From contig CAIMWN010000207.1 of NCBI GenBank assembly GCA_903845155.1, forward strand, positions 1-37,216: DNA of 37,216 nt, in the 5' to 3' direction. Made by a program: the position numbers and the translations under genes. This DNA is from Oligoflexia bacterium. GTDB lineage: Bacteria; Bdellovibrionota; UBA1018; CAIMNF01. Position 1 is the stretch's first letter. The number at the start of each line of letters is the position of its first letter. Positions 29,106 to 37,216 of this stretch are shown here, piece after piece. Below the pieces are notes generated by a model. That model had not been told where the DNA came from. It did not search any database and saw only the letters and a list, made by a program, of their open reading frames with translations.

Positions 29106-30152
29106 ATGAATTCACCCTTGAGTTTAGTGTTCATAATGTTTTCCATGGTAACGCCCGGGCTTGCCATTGCCCAAAATACTTCTATCACTGCATTTAGTCA
29201 GTGGAGCAAACACACCGGCGGTCCTGTGCTCGAAGCATCTCAAGAGTGGGAGCACAATAATATTGAAGATGGCAGCACCATCAAGGTGAATGATACTTAC
29301 TACCGTTTCTATTGTGCCGGGCTCACTTACAATAACAGCATTTGGGGTATCGGTTATGCAACTGCCACTGCTGAAGGTTTTCCAAAAGTCTGGAAAAAAT
29401 ATGCTAGAAATCCACTGTTTGGAAATAATGGCGCCGACGAACAAGCTCCGGCTGCACCAAGGGTAATTCAAATGCCCAACGGTAGTTTTCGCATGTATTA
29501 CCATAGCTGGAACGGCAAAACTGATATTGGACGAATGGCGGTTGCAAGTAAAGCTGGTTTTCCTAACACCTGGACTCGCACCAAAAAAATAATCTTAGCC
29601 CCAGATCCAATGAGCTGGGATAACGAGCAAATTCAAACACAAGACTTTATCCCACCGTGGGCGCCCACACCTGACGGGCTTTGGCACATGTTTTATGGCG
29701 GCTACAACGGGAAAAACTGGCGGGGGGGACATGCTACTTCCGTGGACGGAATTAATTGGAACAAGGATTCTGCGAATCCAATCCTGCCTTTAGGAAATCA
29801 CTCTTGGGATGAGCAGGGCGCGCTTCCACTGGGATGGACTTTGATAGATGGAACTTATTACATTACTTATCAAGGTTACGATGGTGATAAGTGGCGAATC
29901 GGGTTCATGACCACGCGAGATTTTAAACACTTTGACAGGAAAGCTACGCCCATTTTAGAGGAGGGCTTTAGTGGTAGTTGGGATTCCTCTGGAATTGAAG
30001 GGGTGGACATTTATAACGAACCATCTTTAGGACGACTCATAATGTTTTATGTCGCCGCACATGCCGTAAACTCCTCACAAGTGGGTAACGATCAATACCG
30101 AATGGGGTTCGCAACATTTCCGATTGCAAACAGTATAAGCAAACATCCTTAA
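29106..30152 (+). CDS. Exported GH43/GH130-like propeller protein, distant relative of 26707
   Basis: Start MNSPLSLVFIMFSMVTPGLAIAQ. YYRFYCAG, FRMYYHSWNGKTDIGRMAVAS, WHMFYGGYNGKNWRGGHATSVDGINW, YYITYQGYDGDKWRIGFMTTRDFKHF. Confidence 0.6.
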   Translation: MNSPLSLVFIMFSMVTPGLAIAQNTSITAFSQWSKHTGGPVLEASQEWEHNNIEDGSTIKVNDTYYRFYCAGLTYNNSIWGIGYATATAEGFPKVWKKYARNPLFGNNGADEQAPAAPRVIQMPNGSFRMYYHSWNGKTDIGRMAVASKAGFPNTWTRTKKIILAPDPMSWDNEQIQTQDFIPPWAPTPDGLWHMFYGGYNGKNWRGGHATSVDGINWNKDSANPILPLGNHSWDEQGALPLGWTLIDGTYYITYQGYDGDKWRIGFMTTRDFKHFDRKATPILEEGFSGSWDSSGIEGVDIYNEPSLGRLIMFYVAAHAVNSSQVGNDQYRMGFATFPIANSISKHP

Positions 30153-30264
30153 AGAATGGGTTGGAGAGGTGTGGTCGTACAGCTCATTTACTTTCGGTTG
30201 CCATCTCTATTAAGGCAGTTTGACGCATGAATGGATCGCCTCCGCTCATCACTCATCAACGCGC

Positions 30265-31068
30265 CTATTTCACTCCCACCACATAAGCAATAAACGACTG
30301 ACTGTGGTTGGCGGCTTCTGCAGGCAAGTATTCCCCTTGCCACTTTCCTTTTTCATCGGTCTTTTCCCAGAGGACGAGCGTTTTTTTGAAGCCCGCGTCC
30401 ACTAGGATTTCACGGAGCTCCCTGATCTCCCAAATTCGCCAATGGTAAGTGAAGGCATCATTGATGATGAGTTGGCCTGGGAGTTTGAAGTGAATCGAAA
30501 AATCGCTCACCTGGGTGATGGGGTCGTATTGGTGTTGTTCCCATACTTGTTCGACTTTTCCGATCCCGGGTGCTTGAAGTGTTTTTGATTCGTAGCAGGC
30601 TTCCTTAAATCCTTCGCCACCTGCGATTTCAAGAAAAAAGGTTCCGTGATTTTTTAAGGATTGACATGCCGCCTTCGCATACTTCAGAAGTTGCTTTCGT
30701 TCATGAAAAATAAAGTAGGAGAAATTGTAAGCTCCAATAAAATCAAACTTTTCGCGCGTAGGTTTCAGGACATCTTGCTTGATGAAGGTCACGCGTTTCT
30801 TTTCACTGGCAGAAAGGGCATCCTGATTTACATTTTTTGCGTAGGCGAGTACTTCAGGGTCCAGATCCAGTCCTACTGCTTTGTTCTTTGGAGAGCGCTT
30901 CACCCATTCGCACGAAATTCTACCCGTGCCGCAAAAGTCCTCGCGCATGAGAGTAGGGGGCTTGCCAATGAGCCAGGTATGAAACTGAGGAAGATAGTCG
31001 ACTTGCCAGTTTGGGCTTTGGACGGCGAGTTCATAAAGCTTAAATTTTGAAATAGGTGATTTGGCCAT
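30265..31068 (-). CDS. Class I SAM-dependent methyltransferase
   Basis: LMREDFCGTGRISCEWVKRSPKNKAVGLDLDPEVLAYAK (motif I/II), DFIGAYNFSYFIFHERKQLLKYAKAACQSLKNHGTFFLE. Confidence 0.8.
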   Translation of the reverse strand: MAKSPISKFKLYELAVQSPNWQVDYLPQFHTWLIGKPPTLMREDFCGTGRISCEWVKRSPKNKAVGLDLDPEVLAYAKNVNQDALSASEKKRVTFIKQDVLKPTREKFDFIGAYNFSYFIFHERKQLLKYAKAACQSLKNHGTFFLEIAGGEGFKEACYESKTLQAPGIGKVEQVWEQHQYDPITQVSDFSIHFKLPGQLIINDAFTYHWRIWEIRELREILVDAGFKKTLVLWEKTDEKGKWQGEYLPAEAANHSQSFIAYVVGVK

Positions 31069-31099
31069 ACATCATCATTGTTACCATCGATGAGTGCAT

Positions 31100-31134
31100 A
31101 AAAAAAGCCCCGGAAGAAGTCTTCCGAGGCTTTT
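31100..31134 (-). terminator. Rho-independent terminator of the serine protease gene
   Basis: Minus-strand AAAAGCCTCGGAAG-actt-CTTCCGGGGCTTTTTT: long stem, U-tract on the minus strand. Confidence 0.85.
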
Positions 31135-31158
31135 GAAGTTTGATGAGTTGATCGAAGC

Positions 31159-32040
31159 TTAGTTGCGAACAACTTTGCTAGGTAAGTGAGCGATCACTGA
31201 AGAAACTTTGGTGATGTCCTCACCGCGTCCTTCATTTTCACCTACTACGTTAGAAACGTAACAGCCGTTTCTTGCTACGTAGTCGGTTTCGCCACGAACT
31301 AGTACACCTTCGATTTCGCCAGTTGCTTGATTGAATACTGCTGAACCTGAGTTCCCGCCGTATGAATCAGTGTTTGCAACGAAGAAACCTGTTTTAGAAG
31401 AGTCACGTACTTTTCCGCCGTCTTCTACTTTAGTAGGAAGGCCGGCAGGGTGGCCAATCATGACGAGTTTCGTTCCTTTTGGAATGTCACTGTTTTTGCG
31501 TGAAGTAGCAAGCTTAAGAGGTGCGTGGTTGGTGATTGCACGATCAAGCTCGATGAGTGCGAAGTCAGCACCATTACCGTTTTGTTCACGGTAAATAATG
31601 TTTTTACAGCCCACGACATCTGATTGTGGAACATTTTTAGGATATTGTGATTTCGCATTTACAGCATAACCGAATACGAAGTTCACGCCCTGACAACCTG
31701 ACATGCTGGTCACGCAATGGCCGGCAGTAAGGATGATGTTTTTAGCAATGAGTGATCCTGAGCAAAATCCGCCTGATGGTTGATCAGCGAATCTTTCAGA
31801 CGAACATACATTGAGCGTTCGTTGAAACGTTTGAGCTCTAATGGTCATCGTTCCTGTCGAAGATTGCTGAACATCAGCTTTCTTTACGAGAACTACAGTA
31901 GAGTCTGCAAGTTTTCTGTAGAGTGGATTAGTTACTTCGTAAAGGTCTTTACGGTCGTCGTTACCATAAATTACTTTTTCGCCTGCCATAGCCGAACCGG
32001 TCATGATCGCCATAATAGCGATTACAAATGATAGTTTCAT
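31159..32040 (-). CDS. Exported trypsin-like (S1) serine protease
   Basis: Signal peptide; LTAGHCV (His), DFALIELDRAI (Asp), SYGGNSGSAVFN (Ser). Confidence 0.88.
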   Translation of the reverse strand: MKLSFVIAIMAIMTGSAMAGEKVIYGNDDRKDLYEVTNPLYRKLADSTVVLVKKADVQQSSTGTMTIRAQTFQRTLNVCSSERFADQPSGGFCSGSLIAKNIILTAGHCVTSMSGCQGVNFVFGYAVNAKSQYPKNVPQSDVVGCKNIIYREQNGNGADFALIELDRAITNHAPLKLATSRKNSDIPKGTKLVMIGHPAGLPTKVEDGGKVRDSSKTGFFVANTDSYGGNSGSAVFNQATGEIEGVLVRGETDYVARNGCYVSNVVGENEGRGEDITKVSSVIAHLPSKVVRN

Positions 32041-32186
32041 TGAGTTGTCCCCCTCCCATCCCTGGGAATTTATTTTTAAATACCTTAAAATTGTGTCAGG
32101 GGTTTTTTGAAACTACAACGGGTAATCAAAAATAATTTTTTCAATTAATCAGTTAAACTAATGACGCTTTTGAGAATGTTGTTTAA

Positions 32187-33440
32187 TTAAGCAAAAGACT
32201 TTGTTTCTCGTTTGATCCAAACCAGGGCAAGAATGAAGACAGTAATGGCACCAATATAAAATGGAAGTTGTACTTTAAGTCCAAAAGCTAAGAGCCCGCA
32301 AAATGGACCGAATATCCGAGCAAGACTTCCCATGCCTTCTTTCACTCCAATGACTGCGCCTTGCTCGTGGTCAGCAGCACGTTTTGAGGTCAACGCTGCA
32401 AGGGAAGGGTTAATGAGCCCCGAGCCAAATGCGAGCGGAATTGCAGCTAAAAAGAAAGCGCCATAAGTAGGGCTATGCGAAAAAAGGATCATCGCAAGAC
32501 CTTGAGTGAAGAGTCCGACGATGACTAATTTCACTTCACCGTATTTGGGCACTAGTTTTCGAATCAATCCACCTTGTACAACAGCACCTAAAATGCCAGA
32601 CCACATCAGCACCATTCCGCTTTTGAGGCCCGCTTGCTCGGTAGAAAGGGCGAATTTACTTTGAATCAGAAGTGAGAAAACTTGTTCAAGATTTGAGAAT
32701 GCAAAAGTTGCGAAGAAAGTTGAAACGACCGGAAGAACAAGAGAGCGATCTTTTGCAATTCGTTTAAAGGTTTCAAACTGGGCAAGGCGGGCGCTCTTGC
32801 CATGCTCTTTGTTCGCGAGGTTCTTCTCTCTAATTGCAGGCGAGAGGCTTTCGTCTAAGCGAAAGTACGCAAGAATTAAGTTCAGAGCACAAAAACTACC
32901 CGCAATGATTCCAGGTGCTGCTAAGCCCAGCTTTGCTGCAGAAATTCCACCGAGCGGGGGCCCAAGGGTAAAGCCAATTCCGAAGGCCGCACCAATGAGG
33001 CCCATGCCCTTGGCGCGATCCTTTGCTTCGGTGACATCAGCAATATAAGCCTGAGCCGTAGAGATATTAGCCGCAAAAATACCCGCTAATGCCCTAGAGA
33101 AGATCAGGAGTGGGATATTGTCGGCAAAGGCGAACAAAAAATAAGAAAAGACTGAACCCGCAAGCGACATTAAAATAATGGGTCTGCGGCCCACGCGATC
33201 AGATAAGCGACCCCAGATCGGCGAGAAGAAAAATTGCATGAGTGAATATATCGAACCGAGCACCGCAAGTTGGAGAATGGAAGCACCATAATGGCGGCCA
33301 TAGATACCCACCAAAGGGATAATAATCCCAAAACCAATGAGGTCAAAGAACACGGTCGTGAAGATCACGAGGAGGTGGGATTTTTTAGCTTTTGGCTTTG
33401 GATTAGTCTCAGTTTGCATTTGTAATTTAGCTTCTAACAA
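32187..33440 (-). CDS. MFS transporter (TetA-like)
   Basis: Multiple TM segments; GRLSDRVGRRPIILMSLAGS (MFS motif A), SRALAGIFAANISTAQAYIADVTEAKDRAKGMGLIGAAFGIGFTLGPPLGG. Confidence 0.88.
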   Translation of the reverse strand: MLEAKLQMQTETNPKPKAKKSHLLVIFTTVFFDLIGFGIIIPLVGIYGRHYGASILQLAVLGSIYSLMQFFFSPIWGRLSDRVGRRPIILMSLAGSVFSYFLFAFADNIPLLIFSRALAGIFAANISTAQAYIADVTEAKDRAKGMGLIGAAFGIGFTLGPPLGGISAAKLGLAAPGIIAGSFCALNLILAYFRLDESLSPAIREKNLANKEHGKSARLAQFETFKRIAKDRSLVLPVVSTFFATFAFSNLEQVFSLLIQSKFALSTEQAGLKSGMVLMWSGILGAVVQGGLIRKLVPKYGEVKLVIVGLFTQGLAMILFSHSPTYGAFFLAAIPLAFGSGLINPSLAALTSKRAADHEQGAVIGVKEGMGSLARIFGPFCGLLAFGLKVQLPFYIGAITVFILALVWIKRETKSFA

Positions 33441-33481
33441 ACTTAGGCGTGACCAGCAATTTTAATGTACGCTTCTTCTTA

Positions 33482-34501
33482 ATGGCAAATTTAAGTTGGG
33501 GAGACGGGCCAACCCAGTATTTCTTTAATCTCACACCCGATAAAGTGATGAGCGCAATTGAGCAACACCCTGTCTTGGGTGAAAAGCGTTTCTGTACCGG
33601 CTATTGCCAGCCCTTGGCGAGCTTTGAAAATCGAGTCTATGAAATTGAGTTCGAGGAGCCCCTGATTGCCTCTGAGGCCAATAAAACGGTCAGTGCGAAG
33701 AGGGCGGTCACCAAGTTCTATCGGCCAGGCCGTTGGAATGAGGCCCAGATTTTAGAAGAGCATGAATTCATGAGCGATATTCTGGCCGCTGAAGTGCCGG
33801 TGGTCGTGCCTTATTCTTTTGAAAATGAGGGCACCACCCTCAAGCAATCGGATGAAGGCTTGTTCTTTTGTCTCTATCCCAAAGTGGGCGGACGGCAACC
33901 AGAGGATTTAACGACCCCTCAGCTTCAACAATTAGGGCGCCTGATTGCAAGAATGCATATCGTGGGCAAGCAAAAAACGGCAAAGCACCGGGTGAGCCTT
34001 ACTCCATCGACCTATGGAACTTCGTCCCTCGATTTTTTACTGCAAGATCAAATTATTCCTGCGAACTCAGAACAGCGTTTTGAGTCCGTGGTGAGAGCAA
34101 TTATCAGCATCAGTGAAGAGCTATTTCGGGGGCAGCCTTTGCAAAGAATTCATGGTGATTGCCATGCCGGAAATATTTTGTGGAATGAGAAACTAGGTCC
34201 TTTTTTCATTGATTTCGATGACATGGTGGTGGGGCCGCCCGTCCAAGATTTGTGGCTGCTTGCTCCCGACCCTGATCATTTGCGAGATCTCATGGATGGC
34301 TATCATATGATGATGGATCTCCCGCAAGGGAGTTTGAAGTTGGTGGAGTCACTCCGAGCACTCCGGATGATTCATTATGCGACGTGGATCGCAAAGCGCT
34401 ATGAAGACCCTGCTTTTCAACTTGCCTTTCCACAGTTTGAATCCCCTAAGTATTGGGATGAATTGACTTATGACTTAGAGAGACAGCTCGAGCGCATCTG
34501 A
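33482..34501 (+). CDS. srkA: SrkA/YihE-like serine/threonine protein kinase (APH fold)
   Basis: Start MANLSWGDG. ENRVYEIEFE, KFYRPGRWNEAQILEEHEF, RIHGDCHAGNILW, FFIDFDDMVVGPPVQDLWLL. Confidence 0.85.
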   Translation: MANLSWGDGPTQYFFNLTPDKVMSAIEQHPVLGEKRFCTGYCQPLASFENRVYEIEFEEPLIASEANKTVSAKRAVTKFYRPGRWNEAQILEEHEFMSDILAAEVPVVVPYSFENEGTTLKQSDEGLFFCLYPKVGGRQPEDLTTPQLQQLGRLIARMHIVGKQKTAKHRVSLTPSTYGTSSLDFLLQDQIIPANSEQRFESVVRAIISISEELFRGQPLQRIHGDCHAGNILWNEKLGPFFIDFDDMVVGPPVQDLWLLAPDPDHLRDLMDGYHMMMDLPQGSLKLVESLRALRMIHYATWIAKRYEDPAFQLAFPQFESPKYWDELTYDLERQLERI

Positions 34502-34548
34502 GTGGTTTTTTCTTGACGGGGTTTCTCATACTTAGATACCAATTGAGT

Positions 34549-35592
34549 ATGAAAAATGTAGCACTCATCCTGATCGGTATGTCACTCAGTCTGTTTACTT
34601 CCAATGCGCAAGCTTCAGATGTTTATCAGCAAATTTTCAATAACGTTAACCAAGGCCAACTCATTCAAGTTTTAAAAGACATGACTGGCTCAAATACGGT
34701 CAAAGTAGGGTCGGATGCTTTCAGAATTACCAATCGCTACTCCGCAACTGCAAAAGCTGAGTACCGCAAATATTGGACTAACTATTTCCAATCGCTCGGC
34801 ATGGCCGTGCAAGAATTCACCTATAATGCAAATTATTCACATACCGGCGAGTCAGTAGGACACAATTTAGAAGCCGTACTTCCAGGTCTTTCTCCTGATT
34901 CAATCGTCATTATTGTTCACTACGACAGTATCGGGCCTTCTGGTCGCGAAACTGGTAATCCAGGCGTAGACGATGATATGACTGGAATGGCAGTGAGCTT
35001 AGAAACTGCTCGCTTGCTTGCGCCTTTCGCCAATCGTTTGAAGTACACCATCCGTTTCGTTGCAGCTGACCACGAAGAGCTCGGCGGTCTTAAAGGTGCT
35101 CGCGAATACGCAAAATATATTTCTGCACTTTCTAAGTCACAAAATTTTAAAATCGTGACTGCGATTGATAATGAGCAATCGGGTTGGAACTGCGGTAGTG
35201 ATCGCAAGTGCGGCGCCAGCGATGCCGGCAAAATTTTCGACGTATTTAGCTGTGCATCTGCATCACGCTATAACTATTCAAAATTAGGTGATGCGTTGGC
35301 CAGTGTTGCTTCTCAATATTCAACTTTAAAAGTAAAACGCGCTTGCATGGGCAATAACAGTGACCACTATGCGATGTGGGAGATTGGTGTTCCTGCAGTC
35401 GTTTATTCAGAACATAATCCTTTTGATAATCCCCACTTTGATCAAAACGGCAACGACACTTTTGAGCGCATCGATCAAGACTACTTCTTCCGTATCGCTC
35501 AAATTGGTGTGACCTTTGCTGCAAAGATTGCAGGTTTGCCTGAGTCTTTTGAAGGCACAGCGCCTTTGAATTTGATGGCTTTCTTTCAATAA
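34549..35592 (+). CDS. Exported M28-family zinc peptidase
   Basis: Signal peptide MKNVALILIGMSLSLFTSNAQA. VHYDSIG, GVDDDMTGMAV, ADHEELGGLKGAREY, NSDHYAMWEIGVPAVVYSE. Confidence 0.85.
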   Translation: MKNVALILIGMSLSLFTSNAQASDVYQQIFNNVNQGQLIQVLKDMTGSNTVKVGSDAFRITNRYSATAKAEYRKYWTNYFQSLGMAVQEFTYNANYSHTGESVGHNLEAVLPGLSPDSIVIIVHYDSIGPSGRETGNPGVDDDMTGMAVSLETARLLAPFANRLKYTIRFVAADHEELGGLKGAREYAKYISALSKSQNFKIVTAIDNEQSGWNCGSDRKCGASDAGKIFDVFSCASASRYNYSKLGDALASVASQYSTLKVKRACMGNNSDHYAMWEIGVPAVVYSEHNPFDNPHFDQNGNDTFERIDQDYFFRIAQIGVTFAAKIAGLPESFEGTAPLNLMAFFQ

Positions 35593-35639
35593 AGGTCGTC
35601 CCGATCTTTATGTTGAGATCTGCGTCAATAATCTTAAGG

Positions 35640-35680
35640 TTGGTGCTAAATTCTTTTAGAGTTTAGCACCAATTTGATTT
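35640..35680 (+). terminator. Rho-independent terminator after the M28 peptidase
   Basis: TTGGTGCTAAA-N11-TTTAGCACCAA perfect 11-bp stem followed by TTTGATTT. Confidence 0.75.
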
Positions 35681-35689
35681 CTTCATTTG

Positions 35690-36165
35690 CCGCAAGATAA
35701 TAATGTTCAGGCGAATTTAAAAGTGAAGAATAAAGTAAATCCTCAAAAATTCACCATTCAATACGACAATACTGAGAACCAAAATCAATTCGGCTCTTGC
35801 GAGCTTGAAGCGTTTACGAAATACGTAGAAGCCTACATGAGGATAGCAAACGCCAAGATTTTCTGAGTAAAGTACATGTTGTCGAAGTAAGTTTTCAATC
35901 CGCCACGAAAGAGATCAGCGTAGATCAAACTGGAGGCGTCAGTCATCAGTTGATCCAAGAACAAAAGAATGATTTTTTAATACAGAATGATGCTGCCACC
36001 AATATTAAACTTTTTAAAGAAGGATGCTCCGTGTGGAATGTTAACCCTGGCGTTGCCACTCATAAACAAGCGATGGATTTGTATGCACGATCATCATTCC
36101 GATTACGAGGATTAGGTTTTTCATTTTTCTCTCTTTTCTTTTTAATTTGGTCTCACTTTTTGTGA
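35690..36165 (+). pseudogene. Frameshifted remnant of an unidentified protein
   Basis: ...NVQANLKVKNKVNPQKFTIQYDNTENQNQFGSCELEAFTKYVEAYMR continues in the +1 frame as DSKRQDFLSKVHVVEVSFQSATKEISVDQTGG...; no good start or RBS. Confidence 0.45.
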
Positions 36166-36374
36166 GGACGTTGTCTTGATGAACGAGGGTTTAGCGAAAA
36201 TTTTATAAAAGTTGAAATTATTACTTTGGCATAGTTGTAAGTAGTTTAACTAATGTGTTGAAAATTTAAATTCCACCTATTCTATTTTTAACTGGGTCGG
36301 CGATTCATTTTTGATGCTTTTTCAAACTTCGATGAACCGATTGACTTGCTCATCATTCGCGATAGTCTTTGCCC

Positions 36375-36722
36375 ATGACTACCTTATCATCAGAATTAAA
36401 AATCACTGACACTGTGCTCGGCACCGGCAAAGAAGCGGTGAAGGGTGCACTCATAAAAGTGCACTACGATGGCTTCCTTGAAAACGGAACGAAGTTTGAT
36501 TCCTCTGTCGACCGCGGTCGTCAGTTCGAGTTCGTACTCGGCGTGGGTAAGGTGATTAAAGGCTGGGATCAGGGAATGCTTGGGATGAAAGTGGGCGGAA
36601 AACGCACTTTGTTTATTCCTTCAAACTTGGGATATGGAGATCGTGCTGTAGGGTCGATCCCGCCCGGCTCAAATCTGACTTTTAATATCGACCTTTTCGA
36701 AGTGCTCACCCGCGATGAGTAA
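36375..36722 (+). CDS. FKBP-type peptidyl-prolyl cis-trans isomerase
   Basis: VHYDGFLENGTKFDSSVDRGRQFEFVLGVGKVIKGWDQGMLGMKVGGKRTLFIPSNLGYGDRAVGSIPPGSNLTFNIDLFEV. Confidence 0.95.
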   Translation: MTTLSSELKITDTVLGTGKEAVKGALIKVHYDGFLENGTKFDSSVDRGRQFEFVLGVGKVIKGWDQGMLGMKVGGKRTLFIPSNLGYGDRAVGSIPPGSNLTFNIDLFEVLTRDE

Positions 36723-36734
36723 AAAGAATCAACT

Positions 36735-37046
36735 ATGAAAACCGACTCACAAAAACAATTCGATCTTCATGTCTTCATTTGCACCAATCAGCGTGAGAAT
36801 GGTGATGACTGCTGCCAAAAAGGGGCCGAGGCCATCCAGCAAGAGCTGAAGAAATGGTCCAAAACCAAAGAATGCTCCGAACAGTTAAAGGGCAAGAGGA
36901 TCCGCATCAATAAGGCGGGTTGCCTCGACCGTTGTAAGGATGGGGTAGCGTGCGTGGTTTATCCACAGGGCGAATGGATTTTAAATGCAACGCCAGATGA
37001 CGTTGACGCAATTAAAGCCAATATAATTGCAATCGCTCGGCTTTAA
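36735..37046 (+). CDS. Thioredoxin-like [2Fe-2S] ferredoxin
   Basis: HVFICTNQRENGDDCCQKGAEAI and RINKAGCLDRCKDGVACVVYPQGEWI. Confidence 0.88.
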   Translation: MKTDSQKQFDLHVFICTNQRENGDDCCQKGAEAIQQELKKWSKTKECSEQLKGKRIRINKAGCLDRCKDGVACVVYPQGEWILNATPDDVDAIKANIIAIARL

Positions 37047-37096
37047 TTGGAAATCATTACTAATGGTCCCCTCTCGCTGCTGCTCGTAATCCGCAA

Positions 37097-37216
37097 TGGC
37101 CGCAATCTCCCTACTTTTAAAGCATTTTTTTGGGGATATGAACCGCGGATGGGATCGTAAGATAGCCAGGAAGGCGACCCCAAGAAAATGCTTTAAAAGT
37201 AGGGAGATTGCGGCCA
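37097..37216. repeat. 39-bp inverted repeat with 42-bp spacer at the window end
   Basis: Left arm 37097-37135 TGGCCGCAATCTCCCTACTTTTAAAGCATTTTTTTGGGG; right arm 37178-37216 is its reverse complement with one mismatch. Confidence 0.95.

Noticed and set aside
31100-31134. Hairpin as a possible regulatory RNA
   Set aside because: Strong stem plus U-tract right after the protease gene is an ordinary intrinsic terminator.
32187-34501. MFS transporter plus APH-fold kinase as an antibiotic resistance pair
   Set aside because: The kinase matches SrkA/YihE (stress kinase) rather than aminoglycoside kinases. TetA-like MFS proteins are common and substrate cannot be inferred.

Overview
This 37.2 kb window looks like a chromosomal contig from a Bdellovibrionota-like (Bdellovibrio/Oligoflexia-type) bacterium. 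That is an inference from a TIGR02147/DUF4423-type regulator, an archaeal/Rickettsia-type ValRS and many lineage-specific Sec-exported proteins. No search was run. Bases 1-18 kb are mostly housekeeping: valS (5' truncated), rimI, a COG1078-type HD phosphohydrolase, queC, and a tightly overlapping DUF366-like/hisC/cmk/heptosyltransferase/rfaE1 operon. Exported wall-active candidates are interspersed: an NlpC/P60-like protein with an overlapping small exported partner, and a lipoprotein NodB-family deacetylase. Bases 16-30 kb form an accessory 'secretome' region: a four-repeat surface protein with a CTERM-like tail, a TIGR02147 regulator followed by two HE-motif exported paralogs, an NHL beta-propeller whose lipoprotein signal is cut off by an in-frame TGA, a TPR plus winged-helix regulator, and two GH43/GH130-like exported propellers flanking a duplicated tectonin-like lectin. 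Bases 30-37 kb carry a methyltransferase, a trypsin-like protease, an MFS transporter, an SrkA-like kinase, an M28 peptidase, gene remnants, an FKBP and a [2Fe-2S] ferredoxin. The last 120 bp form a 39-bp-arm inverted repeat ending exactly at the window edge. I found no rRNA, tRNA, CRISPR array or recognisable transposase. The best candidates for something undescribed are the exported NlpC/P60 plus partner pair, the secreted propeller/lectin locus and the terminal palindrome. All three are hypotheses.
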